A stretch of DNA of 64,000 nt from positions 1 through 64,000 of the forward strand of contig NZ_JASZYK010000005.1 in assembly GCF_030317035.1 (NCBI RefSeq), in the 5' to 3' direction. The DNA comes from Variovorax sp. J22G73 (GTDB lineage: Bacteria > Pseudomonadota > Gammaproteobacteria > Burkholderiales > Burkholderiaceae_C). The translations under genes were made by a program, and so were the position numbers. Positions 43,001 through 50,876 of the stretch are shown here, piece after piece; position 1 is the first letter of the stretch, and every line of letters begins with the position of its first letter. The notes below the pieces were generated by a model that saw nothing but the letters and a program-made list of their open reading frames with translations, was not told the DNA's origin and ran no database searches.

Positions 43001-44532
43001 CCGCCCGAGGTCAGCGCCGTCATGCGCGCGCCCTTGCGCTCGCGCAGCAGGTGGTTCACCGCGTCGCGGTGCACGTAGCCGGCGCGCTGGCCCTGCCGCG
43101 TGGTGAAGCCTTCGGACACCATGCGCACCACTTCCATGAAGCGCGCGTGCGTGAGGCTCGCATAGGGCCAGGCGCGGCGCACGAGCGCGAAGAGTTCGTC
43201 TTCGTTCCATTCGCGGCAGGCCGTTTCGGCAACGATCTGCTGGGCCAGCACATCGAGCGGCGCGGGCAGCACGCGCAGCGCGTCGAGTTCGCCGCGGCGG
43301 ATGCAGTCGAGCAGCGCGGCGCATTCGACCAGCTCGTCGCGCGACTGCGGAAAAAGCCGCGCCTTCGGCACCCCGCCCACCGCATGGCCCGAGCGCCCCG
43401 CGCGTTGCAGGAAGGTGGCGATGGCGCGGGGTGAGCCGATCTGGCAGACCAGGTCGACGTCGCCGATGTCCAGCCCCAGCTCCAGCGACGCGGTGGCCAC
43501 CAGCACCTTCAGCTCGCCGCGCTTCAGGCGCTGCTCGGCGGACAGCCGCGTTTCCTTCGACAGGCTGCCGTGGTGCGCCGCCACCGCCTCCTTGCCCAGG
43601 ATGTCGCCCAGGTGCCGCGCCGCGCGCTCGGCCATGCGGCGCGTGTTGACGAACACCAGCGTGGTCTTGTGCAGCCACACCAGTTCGGCCACGCGCGCGT
43701 ACACCTGGGTCCACTGGTCGCCCGACATCACGGCCTCCAGCGGCGTGGGCGGCAGTTCGAGCGCCAAATCGCGTTGCTTGGCATAGCCGATGTCGACGAT
43801 GGCGCAGTCGGCCGTGCCGTCGGCGCGCAGCGCGCCGGCACCGACCAGGAAGCGCGCGACCTCGTCGATGGGCTTCTGCGTGGCCGAGAGGCCGATGCGC
43901 ACCGGCCGCGATCCTTTGTCACCTCGTGCGTCAGCGTGCGCCTCGCACAGCGCCTGCAGCCGCTCCAGCGACAGCGCCAGGTGGCTGCCGCGCTTGCTCG
44001 CGGCGATGGCATGGATCTCGTCGACGATCACGCTGCGCACCGTCGAGAGCATCTTGCGGCCCGAGGCCGAGCCCAGCAGCACGTAGAGCGACTCCGGCGT
44101 GGTCACCAGGATGTGCGGCGGCCGGCGCAGGCTCTGCTGGCGCTCGCGCTGCGGCGTGTCGCCGGTGCGCACCGCGGTGCGGATGTCGACATCGGGCAGG
44201 CCCAGCGCCGCCAGCTCGGCGCGAATGCCCGCGAGCGGCGCCTCGAGGTTCAGGCGGATGTCGTTCGACAGCGCCTTCAGCGGCGACACGTAGACCACCG
44301 CCGTCTCGTCCGGCAGGCCGCCGGGCAGGTCGGTGCAAAGGCCCCGGCGCACCAAATCGTCCAGCGCCGCGAGAAAGGCCGTGAGCGTCTTGCCCGAGCC
44401 GGTCGGCGCGGCCACCAGCGTGTCGCGCCCGGCGCGTATCGCCGGCCACGCCGCGGTCTGCGCGGAAGTGGGGCCGGGAAAGGTTCGAAGGAACCACTGG
44501 GCGACGGCGGGGTGGAAGGAATGCAGGGGCAC
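40078..44532 (-). CDS. lhr: Lhr-type large ATP-dependent helicase
   Basis: A roughly 1484-aa superfamily 2 helicase of the full-length Lhr type. Visible motifs are Walker A APTGSGKT at about 42-49, DEIH in the second motif, TTPESLY (motif III region) and the arginine-finger motif QRAGRSGH. The long C-terminal half (about 900-1484) is the Lhr-specific domain. Lhr acts in DNA repair and replication-linked processes. GTG at 44532 gives an N terminus like other Lhr proteins (HSFHPAVAQWF); a TTG at 44571 is the longer alternative, and neither has a strong ribosome site. Confidence 0.87.
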   Translation of the reverse strand: MPLHSFHPAVAQWFLRTFPGPTSAQTAAWPAIRAGRDTLVAAPTGSGKTLTAFLAALDDLVRRGLCTDLPGGLPDETAVVYVSPLKALSNDIRLNLEAPLAGIRAELAALGLPDVDIRTAVRTGDTPQRERQQSLRRPPHILVTTPESLYVLLGSASGRKMLSTVRSVIVDEIHAIAASKRGSHLALSLERLQALCEAHADARGDKGSRPVRIGLSATQKPIDEVARFLVGAGALRADGTADCAIVDIGYAKQRDLALELPPTPLEAVMSGDQWTQVYARVAELVWLHKTTLVFVNTRRMAERAARHLGDILGKEAVAAHHGSLSKETRLSAEQRLKRGELKVLVATASLELGLDIGDVDLVCQIGSPRAIATFLQRAGRSGHAVGGVPKARLFPQSRDELVECAALLDCIRRGELDALRVLPAPLDVLAQQIVAETACREWNEDELFALVRRAWPYASLTHARFMEVVRMVSEGFTTRQGQRAGYVHRDAVNHLLRERKGARMTALTSGGTIPETGDYTVMLEPQADKIGTVNEDFAVESLAGDVFQLGNTSYRILKIEPGRVRVEDAQGAAPNIPFWLGEAPGRSDELSFGVSRLREEVAQALEADGPENRSKGKGAMVLLTQALGLGDEAARQIVDHLAHALAVLGALPTQRTLVMERFFDASGGMQLVIHSPFGSRLNRAWGLALRKRFCRTFNFELQAAATEDAIVLSLSTSHSFALDEVARYLHSASALHVLVQALLDAPLFGVRWRWNATTALALPRFSGGRKVAPQLQRMRSEDLLAAVFPDQVACAENIVGEREVPEHPLVAQTLDDCLHDAMDAEGWLALLRRMEAGEVRVLARDLPAPSPLAMEALNARPYAFLDDAPLEERRTQAVQNRRYTDPESADDVGQLDADAIASVRDEAWPQPRNADEMHEALGMLGALGDDEVVRQADWKKWLAALAKAGRATRLLVEGTGRTARGLWVTAERLPLLQAIAPEATMQPAIEAPADAEQPADRDTALRELLRSRLGGLGPVTVAQLAAPLWLAATEVEAALLALQAEGSVLQGRFTPGTAHVEWCERHLLARIHRYTLKRLRREIEPVEPRDFVRFLFAWQRIGAASRVSGPEALSGILSQLEGYEAPAPLWEAELLPARVSDYAGAWLDDLCTAGRVLWTRLRPNATETGDGRDGRDGREARKGTGSLSLRATPVVLLPRRSAALWASLAPAPVDDDTLGSRATRVAAHLAQHGACFFDEIAAGTRLLPVEIEEALTELVAKGRARCDSYAGLRALLVPASKRASADTRRRRRTPLFGIEDAGRWTLVRPPAAAEAVAATSAEAIEQVVHVLLRRYGVICWRLLEREAAWLPPWRDLVRVSRRLEARGEIRGGRFIAGVSGEQFALPEAVASMRQVRREPGDGALIALAASDPANLLGTLVNGPKVPRVAGSRVLYQDGVPIATSVAGEFAALVTLDAQQTQAARRALALDAPLRLFELAMQQAG

Positions 44533-44667
44533 TTGGAGCCAAAGGCTACTGCCAGCGCCGGAGCGGCGCAACGGGGCAGGAAATGACCAGTTCGGGACGG
44601 TGGGCGCAATCTCAAGCCTGGTCGTATGCCCCTGCTCGACGGGATGCCAACTGCTGCCTGCGGCTCG

Positions 44668-45372
44668 TCAGGCCCGCGGCAGCAACGCCTTGATTCGCTG
44701 TCGAAGCAACGCCGGCGTCACAGCCGGCGTCATCTGCAGCATGTCCATGCACCTGTCCAGCCGGCCTTGGCGCGCCAACAAGGTGCGGGCCGCCTTGACC
44801 AGGTCGGTGTCGATGCTGTCGCCGTAGGCGCCTCGGGCTTTGCTCGCGGCCCGACGCAACATCGCAGTGCCCGGCTTCATCATCGCCAGGTCGATGAGGT
44901 CGCGATTGAAGACGCTGTCGTCGGCCCAGCGGTCAGAGTTTGCGAGCAGCTTGCCGGTTGCCATGTCCAGCGGCGTGAGCGTTGCGACGCCCTCGATCCG
45001 GTCCTCGGCGCCGGGTGGATCGAGCTGGATACGTGCTTCAAGAACAACTTCGAACTTGATGTCGACTTCACCCACACGCACTGCGGACCGAATGCCGTAT
45101 TGATCGGCGCGAAGTTCTCGGGCCTGCTGAATGTCACGGCCTGCGCGGGCGAGCGCGCCAAGGCCGCGCTCGCTCGTCAGCAACTGGCGCAGCTGGCGAT
45201 AGCCCGCGATGTCGGAGACGAGAAAGTCGATGTCCACCGACTCGCGGTACTCGCCGTAGCGAAGCGCGATGGCGGTACCGCCGCCGAAGAGACAGCGATT
45301 GCTGATGAGCAGTTCCGCGTCGAGCGCCCCTAGCACGTAGGCGATTCGCTGATGGTGTGGCCGTTCAAACAT
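44668..45372 (-). CDS. AbiEii/AbiGii-type nucleotidyltransferase toxin
   Basis: A 234-aa protein of the AbiEii (DUF1814) family, the toxin half of type IV abortive-infection toxin-antitoxin systems. The nucleotidyltransferase core is GGGTA at 30-34 and RESVDID at 43-49 (S45, D47, D49). A second conserved segment, GKLLANSDRWADD with RDLIDLA, follows. AbiEii-type toxins modify tRNA or bind GTP to arrest growth. ATG at 45372 overlaps the antitoxin stop by 8 nt, so the two are translationally coupled. A longer reading to 45528 lies inside the antitoxin gene and is rejected. Confidence 0.85.
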   Translation of the reverse strand: MFERPHHQRIAYVLGALDAELLISNRCLFGGGTAIALRYGEYRESVDIDFLVSDIAGYRQLRQLLTSERGLGALARAGRDIQQARELRADQYGIRSAVRVGEVDIKFEVVLEARIQLDPPGAEDRIEGVATLTPLDMATGKLLANSDRWADDSVFNRDLIDLAMMKPGTAMLRRAASKARGAYGDSIDTDLVKAARTLLARQGRLDRCMDMLQMTPAVTPALLRQRIKALLPRA

Positions 45373-45835
45373 GCAACGGCTTCCTGCCGAGTGCGAGGGC
45401 CAGATCGGCCAGCAACCGGCGCTCGTTCGCGTCGAGCGCGGCGACATCGACGTGCCGCCAGTTCCGCTCGTAGGTTCCCCAAGCTTCTTCGGACGTGAGT
45501 TCGGCGCCTGGAGACAACTGCCACGCAATTCGACGCAGCTGTGGATAGCTGGCGACCTTGATTCCCTGCGGCAGCGTTGCCGGTGTGCGTGCTTGCACGG
45601 CCGTGGTCACTTCGACATCGAGCCCCAACGCATCCAGCGCGTTCATGTACGCGCCCATGGTGACGGAGGGCTCTCCGCGTTCGATTCGGTACAGCGTCAT
45701 GCGGGACATTCCGGCGGCTTCCGCCGTGGTGCCGGCGCTGACCTTCAATGCCTTGCGGCGGGCATGGATGCGCTGGCCTAGCGCCGAGAGGCGGCGGCCT
45801 GCGGTGGAAGTCCGTTGAGGGGCGGTGGCTGGCAT
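45365..45835 (-). CDS. Helix-turn-helix antitoxin partner of the AbiEii-type toxin
   Basis: A 156-aa protein with an XRE-like helix-turn-helix at about residues 20-75 (TTAEAAGMSRMTLYRIERG) and a helical C-terminal part. It is not a classical AbiEi, which has a winged-helix N terminus and a COG5340 domain, but an XRE-type partner found with some DUF1814 toxins. It probably represses its own promoter through the palindromes upstream. No ribosome site is present, and the predicted transcript starts only a few nt before the ATG. Confidence 0.78.
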   Translation of the reverse strand: MPATAPQRTSTAGRRLSALGQRIHARRKALKVSAGTTAEAAGMSRMTLYRIERGEPSVTMGAYMNALDALGLDVEVTTAVQARTPATLPQGIKVASYPQLRRIAWQLSPGAELTSEEAWGTYERNWRHVDVAALDANERRLLADLALALGRKPLHV

Positions 45836-45840
45836 TTGTA

Positions 45841-45872
45841 TCTAATATTAGACAAATTCGGCAATTTGTCCA
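45841..45872 (-). promoter_or_regulatory. Toxin-antitoxin promoter with two overlapping palindromes
   Basis: On the minus strand TGGACA (45872-45867) and TAATAT (45850-45845) are 16 bp apart and end 9 nt before the antitoxin ATG. TCTAATATTAGA (45841-45852) is a perfect 12-bp palindrome over the -10 box. GACAAATT-cggc-AATTTGTC (45851-45870) is a perfect inverted repeat between the boxes. The region is AT-rich compared with its surroundings. Antitoxin binding here would block RNA polymerase. Confidence 0.65.
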
Positions 45873-45938
45873 GAATGAGTTATATTTTCGTGGCCTGCCT
45901 GCAATTAGCGGGGCCGCCAACGGCACTAGCCACCCGCC

Positions 45939-46805
45939 TCAGCCCAACGCCACGCCGAACAACGCCCGAATCAGCGGCCGTTCCTGCCGCACCGACAGGC
46001 AGCACAGCGAATAGCCGATCGACAGCGCGTCGTCGTCGATCATCACGGCCGCCAGGCCCGGCAGCGGAATGAACTCGACCTGCGTCACAAAGCCGATGCC
46101 CATGCCGTTGGCCACCGCATGCAGGATGGCCTCGCGGCTGTTGATCTCCATGACGCAGTTCAGCCGCACATTGCTTTGGCGGCACGCACGCTCGACGCGA
46201 TGGCGGGTCTTGGAGCCCGGTTCGCGCAGGATGACCATCTCGCCGCCGATGTCGGCGGTGGAGATGGCGGCGCGCTTCGTCCAGGGGTGGTCTTCGGGCA
46301 CCACGGCCACGATGCGTTCGTTGCGGTAGGGCACCACGTGCAGGCCCTCGACTTCCGCGGGCTCGGCCACGATGCCCACGTCGATGTCGAAGTCCTGCAG
46401 GCCGCGCAGGGTCGATGCCTCGGAGCCGATGGACACCGTGAGCTCCAGCGACGCGTGCGCCTGCCTGAAGTTGCGCGCCAGCTCCAGCGCCATGGGCGGC
46501 GACACGGCACCCACGCGCACCAGGCCCACCTTCAGCTTGTGCGCGCTCTGCAGGAACTGGATGGCTTCTTCCTCCTGGCCGAACAGGCCCTGCGTGATGG
46601 CGTAGAGCCGCTCGCCCGCCGAGGTGAGGCGCACGCTGCGGCCGGTGCGAAGCAGCAGCTCCACGCTGAAGCGCGTCTCCAGCGCCTTGACCTGGTCGGT
46701 CACCGTGGGCTGGCCGATGTGCAGGTACTGCGCCGCCGAGGTGAAGCCGCCCGTCTTCGCCACGGCGTGAAAGCAACGGATCGATTTGTAGTACTGGTGA
46801 AACAT
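45939..46805 (-). CDS. LysR-family regulator, aminophosphonate-associated type
   Basis: A 288-aa LysR protein with the N-terminal helix-turn-helix at about 5-63 (AVAKTGGFTSAAQYLHIGQP) and the effector domain motifs REPGSKTR and MEINSREA. The same motifs occur in the LysR gene at 61059, so the two are related and belong to a group found with 2-aminoethylphosphonate genes. It is divergent from the iron alcohol dehydrogenase gene across 250 bp and probably controls it and the MFS transporter. No clear ribosome site. Confidence 0.87.
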   Translation of the reverse strand: MFHQYYKSIRCFHAVAKTGGFTSAAQYLHIGQPTVTDQVKALETRFSVELLLRTGRSVRLTSAGERLYAITQGLFGQEEEAIQFLQSAHKLKVGLVRVGAVSPPMALELARNFRQAHASLELTVSIGSEASTLRGLQDFDIDVGIVAEPAEVEGLHVVPYRNERIVAVVPEDHPWTKRAAISTADIGGEMVILREPGSKTRHRVERACRQSNVRLNCVMEINSREAILHAVANGMGIGFVTQVEFIPLPGLAAVMIDDDALSIGYSLCCLSVRQERPLIRALFGVALG

Positions 46806-46942
46806 GGGCGCGGCGCTGGTCCTCGCGGGGCGCGGTCTTGGGGTCGGGCAAGGCTCTCACATGCGCGCGGGTGTGTGCATGCGCGCTTTCCCGCGTGACG
46901 ATTCGCGCCGGCGCCGATCCATCGGTTTTCGACCACGCGGGC

Positions 46943-46956
46943 ATCGCAAATGCGAT
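46943..46956. promoter_or_regulatory. Inverted repeat between lysR and the alcohol dehydrogenase gene
   Basis: ATCGCA-aa-TGCGAT is a perfect 14-bp inverted repeat about 100 bp before the dehydrogenase gene. A direct repeat of CATGCGCGC (46860-46868 and 46878-46886) lies closer to lysR. The symmetric site is the better candidate for LysR binding; the 250-bp gap contains no other gene. Confidence 0.4.
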
Positions 46957-47055
46957 TGGACGCGATGGCGCGCGGCTTCGACACTGCCCTGCAGCCGCCC
47001 ACATGCGCACGCCGACACCACGCAGCAACAACACCCGATACCGGAGACAAGCCCG

Positions 47056-48147
47056 ATGCCCCACGCGTTCCACAACCCCGTTGCCATTCACTGCGGCCGC
47101 GGCAGCCTCGCGCGGCTGCCCGCCGTTCTTGCCGGCCGCCGCGTCGTCGTCGTCACCTTTCCCGAGGCCCGCGAACTCGGCCTGGTCGCGCGCCTGCGCG
47201 CGCTGCTGAAAGACGCGCTGCTCGGCGTGATCGACGACGTGCGGCCGAACCCCGACGTGTCGCACCTGGCTGCGCTGTACAACCGCTTCTGGCGATCGGC
47301 CGACGGCTGCGACGCCATCGTGGCGGTGGGCGGCGGCAGCGCCATCGACACCGCCAAGGCGCTGATGGTGGGCACGGCCAGCGGACGGTTCGACGAACTG
47401 GTCGGCCTGCTGGCCACCGGCAAGCCTTTCGTGCCCGCCGGCGTGAAGCCGCTGATTGCCGTGCCCACCACCGCGGGCACCGGCAGCGAGGTGACGCCGT
47501 GGGCCACCCTGTGGGACGCGGCCAACCAGAAGAAGTACTCGCTGCACCTGGACGCCACCTGGCCCGAGGCGGCCATCGTCGACCCCGAGCTGATGCTCTC
47601 GGTGCCCGCGGGCACCACGGTGTCCACGGGGCTCGATGCGCTCTCGCATGCGCTGGAGTCGGTATGGAACGTCAACGCGAACCCGATCTCCGACACCTTC
47701 GCGATCTCGGCGGTGCAGGACATCTTCGAGTGCCTGCCGGCGCTGCGGGCCGACCTCGGCAGCATCGACCTGCGCGAGCGCATGGCGCTGGCCGCGCTGA
47801 AGGCCGGCCTGGCGTTCTCCAACACCAAGACCGCACTGGCGCATTCGATTTCGTACGAGATGACGCTGCGCCACGGCCTGCCGCATGGCATCGCCTGCTC
47901 GTTCACGCTGCCGCTGGTGCTGGAAAAGGCCTGGGCCCGCTCGCCCGACCGTGACCGCACGCTGCAGCGCCTGTTCGGCACGGACCTGGCCGCGGGCGCC
48001 GCGCGGCTGCGCGCGTTTCTGCAAGGGCTCGGCGTGAAGACCGAGTTCGCGGACTACGGCGTGGCGGACGGCGAAGCCGCCGCCATGATCGCGCGCGCCA
48101 TGGAGGGCGCGCGCGGAAAGAATTTCATCGGGGCGGTCTCCGCCTAG
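47056..48147 (+). CDS. Iron-containing alcohol dehydrogenase, phosphonate-associated
   Basis: A 363-aa member of the Fe-dependent alcohol dehydrogenase family. NAD(P)-binding GGGSAID is at 92-98, PTTAGTGSE follows, and the metal-binding segment contains LDALSHALES and MTLRHGLPHGIA. Enzymes of this kind recur in phosphonate gene clusters and are proposed to reduce or oxidise phosphonoacetaldehyde/2-hydroxyethylphosphonate; here the substrate is inferred only from neighbours. ATG at 47056 follows GGAGAC. The longer open reading to 46804 crosses the promoter region and is rejected. Confidence 0.83.
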   Translation: MPHAFHNPVAIHCGRGSLARLPAVLAGRRVVVVTFPEARELGLVARLRALLKDALLGVIDDVRPNPDVSHLAALYNRFWRSADGCDAIVAVGGGSAIDTAKALMVGTASGRFDELVGLLATGKPFVPAGVKPLIAVPTTAGTGSEVTPWATLWDAANQKKYSLHLDATWPEAAIVDPELMLSVPAGTTVSTGLDALSHALESVWNVNANPISDTFAISAVQDIFECLPALRADLGSIDLRERMALAALKAGLAFSNTKTALAHSISYEMTLRHGLPHGIACSFTLPLVLEKAWARSPDRDRTLQRLFGTDLAAGAARLRAFLQGLGVKTEFADYGVADGEAAAMIARAMEGARGKNFIGAVSA

Positions 48148-48233
48148 TTGAATCTGCAGAGCGTTCCACAACAATGCCGGCCTGCGAGCCGGTTCCGCGG
48201 ACCCACGTCCGCCAGGAAGACAGGAGACAAACC

Positions 48234-49568
48234 ATGCAATTGGCAAACCAGGGCCTTCGGGCCGGCACGTACGCGCCGCCGCTGGCGCAATCATTCCGGC
48301 GCGCGCAGTGGCGAATGCTGCTGGCCGCCATGTTCTGCTACTTCTTTTTCTACACGGGCCGGCAGACCTTCGGCTTCGCCATTCCGGGGCTGCAGAAGGA
48401 GTTCGGCCTGTCGAAGGAGGTGCTGGGCTGGGCCTCGGCCAGCCTGCTGTGGTGCTACGCCATCGGGCAGGCCATCAACGGCAACCTGGCCGACAAGTTC
48501 GGCGGGCGCCGCGTGATGACGGCCGGCGCCATCCTGTCCTGCGCGGCCAACTGGGTGGTGAGCTTCGCGGTCGGCTTCAAGAGCCTGGCGATCCCCTGGG
48601 GCATAAACGGCTACTTCCAGGCGCTCGGCTGGGCGCCGGGCAGCCGGCTGCTGTCGAACTGGTGGGGCGCGGGGGAGCGCGGCAAGGTCTTCGGCTGCTA
48701 CACCTTCGCCGCGGGCTGCGCGTCGGTGTTGTCCTTCGTCACGTCGATCATCGTGGTCAACGTGCTGCACCTGGACTGGCGCTGGATCTTCAGGCTGCCG
48801 GTGCTGCTGATGCTCGTGGGCGGCATCGCGTTCTACCTGATTGCCCGGGAGCGACCTGAAGACCTGGGCTTCAAGTCGCCGGACACGGGCATCGCCAATG
48901 CGGAAGACGCGAAGGCAGCAAACGCGGTGAATGCGTCAACTGGTGCATCCACCCAGGAGACCGCCGAAGAAAGCTCCTGGTCGCGCTACAAGGCCGTGAT
49001 CTCCAACCCCAGGCTGCTGATCGCGGCGCTGTCCATCGGCTTCCAGAACGCGGCGCGCTACGGGCTGATCGTCTGGGTGCCGGTGCACTTCCTGGGCAAG
49101 GACTGGAGCAAGATGGCCGACGGCATGATCGACCCGGCCTGGATCTCGGTCGCGCTGCCTGTGGGCATGGCCTTCGGCGCGCTCACCAACGGATGGATCT
49201 CCGACCGCGTGTTCGGCTCGAAGCGCTACAAGGCCATCGTGCTGTACATGCTGCTGGGGGCGCTGGCCTCCGTGGGCATGTACCTGTTGCCCACCAGCAT
49301 CGGCGGGCTGGCGCTGCTCTTTCTCGCGGGCTTCTTCGTCTACGGGCCGGCTTCTTCGTTCTGGGCACTGTGCCCCGACCTGGTCGGCGCCAAGCGCTCG
49401 GGCACGGCCACCGGCGTCATGAACTTCTTCTCGTACCTGCTCGCGGGCCTCGGCGAGCCGCTGATCGGCCGCATGCTGGACCACTCGGGCAACACGTCGA
49501 TGGTGTTTCCCATCGTGGCGGCGAGCTGCCTCATCAGCGCCGGCATCGCGGTGTTCATTCGCCGCTGA
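48234..49568 (+). CDS. OPA-family MFS transporter (GlpT-like)
   Basis: A 444-aa, 12-helix major facilitator of the organophosphate:phosphate antiporter family. The family traits FYTGRQTFGFAIPG near the first helix and NGNLADKFGGRR in the 2-3 loop are visible, and a charged, Ala-rich loop of about 30 residues lies between helices 6 and 7. Members in phosphonate islands are thought to import aminophosphonates. ATG at 48234 has AGGAGACAAACC upstream. It follows the dehydrogenase gene by 86 nt and ends at a terminator. Confidence 0.86.
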   Translation: MQLANQGLRAGTYAPPLAQSFRRAQWRMLLAAMFCYFFFYTGRQTFGFAIPGLQKEFGLSKEVLGWASASLLWCYAIGQAINGNLADKFGGRRVMTAGAILSCAANWVVSFAVGFKSLAIPWGINGYFQALGWAPGSRLLSNWWGAGERGKVFGCYTFAAGCASVLSFVTSIIVVNVLHLDWRWIFRLPVLLMLVGGIAFYLIARERPEDLGFKSPDTGIANAEDAKAANAVNASTGASTQETAEESSWSRYKAVISNPRLLIAALSIGFQNAARYGLIVWVPVHFLGKDWSKMADGMIDPAWISVALPVGMAFGALTNGWISDRVFGSKRYKAIVLYMLLGALASVGMYLLPTSIGGLALLFLAGFFVYGPASSFWALCPDLVGAKRSGTATGVMNFFSYLLAGLGEPLIGRMLDHSGNTSMVFPIVAASCLISAGIAVFIRR

Positions 49569-49628
49569 AGCGCTTCACCGGCACCGGCACCGACACAGGC
49601 GATGGCGATGTCGATGTCGATGGTGAAC

Positions 49629-49658
49629 AAAAAAAGGGACGCGATGCGCCCCTTTCTT
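49629..49658. terminator. Bidirectional terminator between MFS gene and phnW
   Basis: AAAAAAA precedes the stem GGGACGC/GCGCCCC (one mismatch, 3-nt loop), which is followed by TTTCTT. Both strands therefore show stem plus T tract, suitable for the convergent MFS and phnW genes. Confidence 0.75.
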
Positions 49659-49676
49659 CGTGCCTCGCGAACCCTG

Positions 49677-50807
49677 TCAGGCCGCCACTGCCGCCGCGCC
49701 TTGCCGGATGCCCATGGCCTTCAGCGTCTGCGCAATGGCTTCCACCGCACCCGGAATGCCCGCCTCGCCGAAGTGCCCCATGCACCCGACACGGAAGGTC
49801 TCGACCTGGGTCAGCTTGCCGGGGTAGAGGATGTAGCCGCGCTTCTTCACCTCCTGGTAGAAGGTCTTGAAGTCGTAGTTGGCGTCGTCGGGCGCGTGGA
49901 AGGTGACGATGATCGGCGCCTGGATCCCGGGCGGCAGAAAGCTGCGCAGGCCGAGCGCAGCCAGGCCGTCGACCAGCGCCTTGCAGTTGCGCGCATAGCG
50001 GCCGCCGCGCGCCGCGAGCCCGCCTTCCTCGAGGTACTGCGCGATGGCTTCGTCCAGCGCGGCCACCACGTGCGTGGGCGGCGTGAAGCGCCACTGCGTG
50101 GTCTTCTCCATGTACACCCACTGCTCGTACAGGTCCATGCTCAGCGAGTGGCAGTTGCCTTCGCACTGCGCCAGCACGGCGCGGCGCGCCACCACGAAGC
50201 CCATGCCCGGCACGCCTTCCAGGCACTTGCCGGAGGCGGCGATGACGGCGTCGAACGGCGTCTTGCGCGCGTCGATCTCCAGCGCGCCGAAGGAGCTCAT
50301 GGCGTCGACGATCAGGCCGCGCCCGTGGTGGGCCACGACCTGCGCGATGTCGTGCAGCGGGTTGAGCACGCCGGCGCCGGTTTCGCAGTGCACCACCGCC
50401 ACGTGCGTGATGCCGGGGTCGGCGGCCAGGGCGCGCTCCACGTCGGCGGGCTGCACCTGCTGGTCTTCGGTGTAGTCGATGGTGGTCACCTTGCGACCGA
50501 GCACCCGGCAGATCTTCGCCAGGCGCTGGCAGTAGGCGCCGTTGCTGGGCACCAGCACGTGGCCGTTGCGTGGCACCAGCGTGCCGATGGCGGCTTCCAC
50601 CGAGAAGGTGCCGCTGCCTTGCATGGGCACGCATTCGTGCGTGCCCTGGCCGTGCACGATGTCGAGCACGCGCTCGCGGATGCGCGCGGTGATCTTGTTG
50701 AAGTCGCCGTCCCAGGAGCCCCAGTCGCGCAGCATGGCCTGGCGCGTGCGCTGCGAGGTGGTGAGCGGGCCCGGCGTGAGGAGGATGGGGCTGGTGGTCG
50801 AACTCAT
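49677..50807 (-). CDS. phnW: 2-aminoethylphosphonate:pyruvate transaminase
   Basis: A 376-aa class V aminotransferase. Lys194 in SGKCLEG holds PLP, the same residue number as in Salmonella PhnW. Asp168 in VDAMSSFG binds the pyridine nitrogen, and MQGSGTFSVE forms the phosphate pocket. It converts AEP and pyruvate to phosphonoacetaldehyde and alanine, the first step of the degradation route completed by PhnY and PhnA. ATG at 50807 follows GGAGA. It is the last gene of the leftward phnS-T-U-W unit. Confidence 0.93.
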   Translation of the reverse strand: MSSTTSPILLTPGPLTTSQRTRQAMLRDWGSWDGDFNKITARIRERVLDIVHGQGTHECVPMQGSGTFSVEAAIGTLVPRNGHVLVPSNGAYCQRLAKICRVLGRKVTTIDYTEDQQVQPADVERALAADPGITHVAVVHCETGAGVLNPLHDIAQVVAHHGRGLIVDAMSSFGALEIDARKTPFDAVIAASGKCLEGVPGMGFVVARRAVLAQCEGNCHSLSMDLYEQWVYMEKTTQWRFTPPTHVVAALDEAIAQYLEEGGLAARGGRYARNCKALVDGLAALGLRSFLPPGIQAPIIVTFHAPDDANYDFKTFYQEVKKRGYILYPGKLTQVETFRVGCMGHFGEAGIPGAVEAIAQTLKAMGIRQGAAAVAA

Positions 50808-50876
50808 CGTGATGTCTCCGTACAGGTAAAGAGCGAAAGAGCGGGAAGGGTTGGAAGGGCGAGGGGCAATCCGGCC

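Noticed and set aside
40078..44571. Long Ala/Arg/Gly-rich frames on the strand opposite lhr (up to 1149 codons)
   Set aside because: High GC content leaves antisense frames open. Composition and lack of motifs mark them as shadows.
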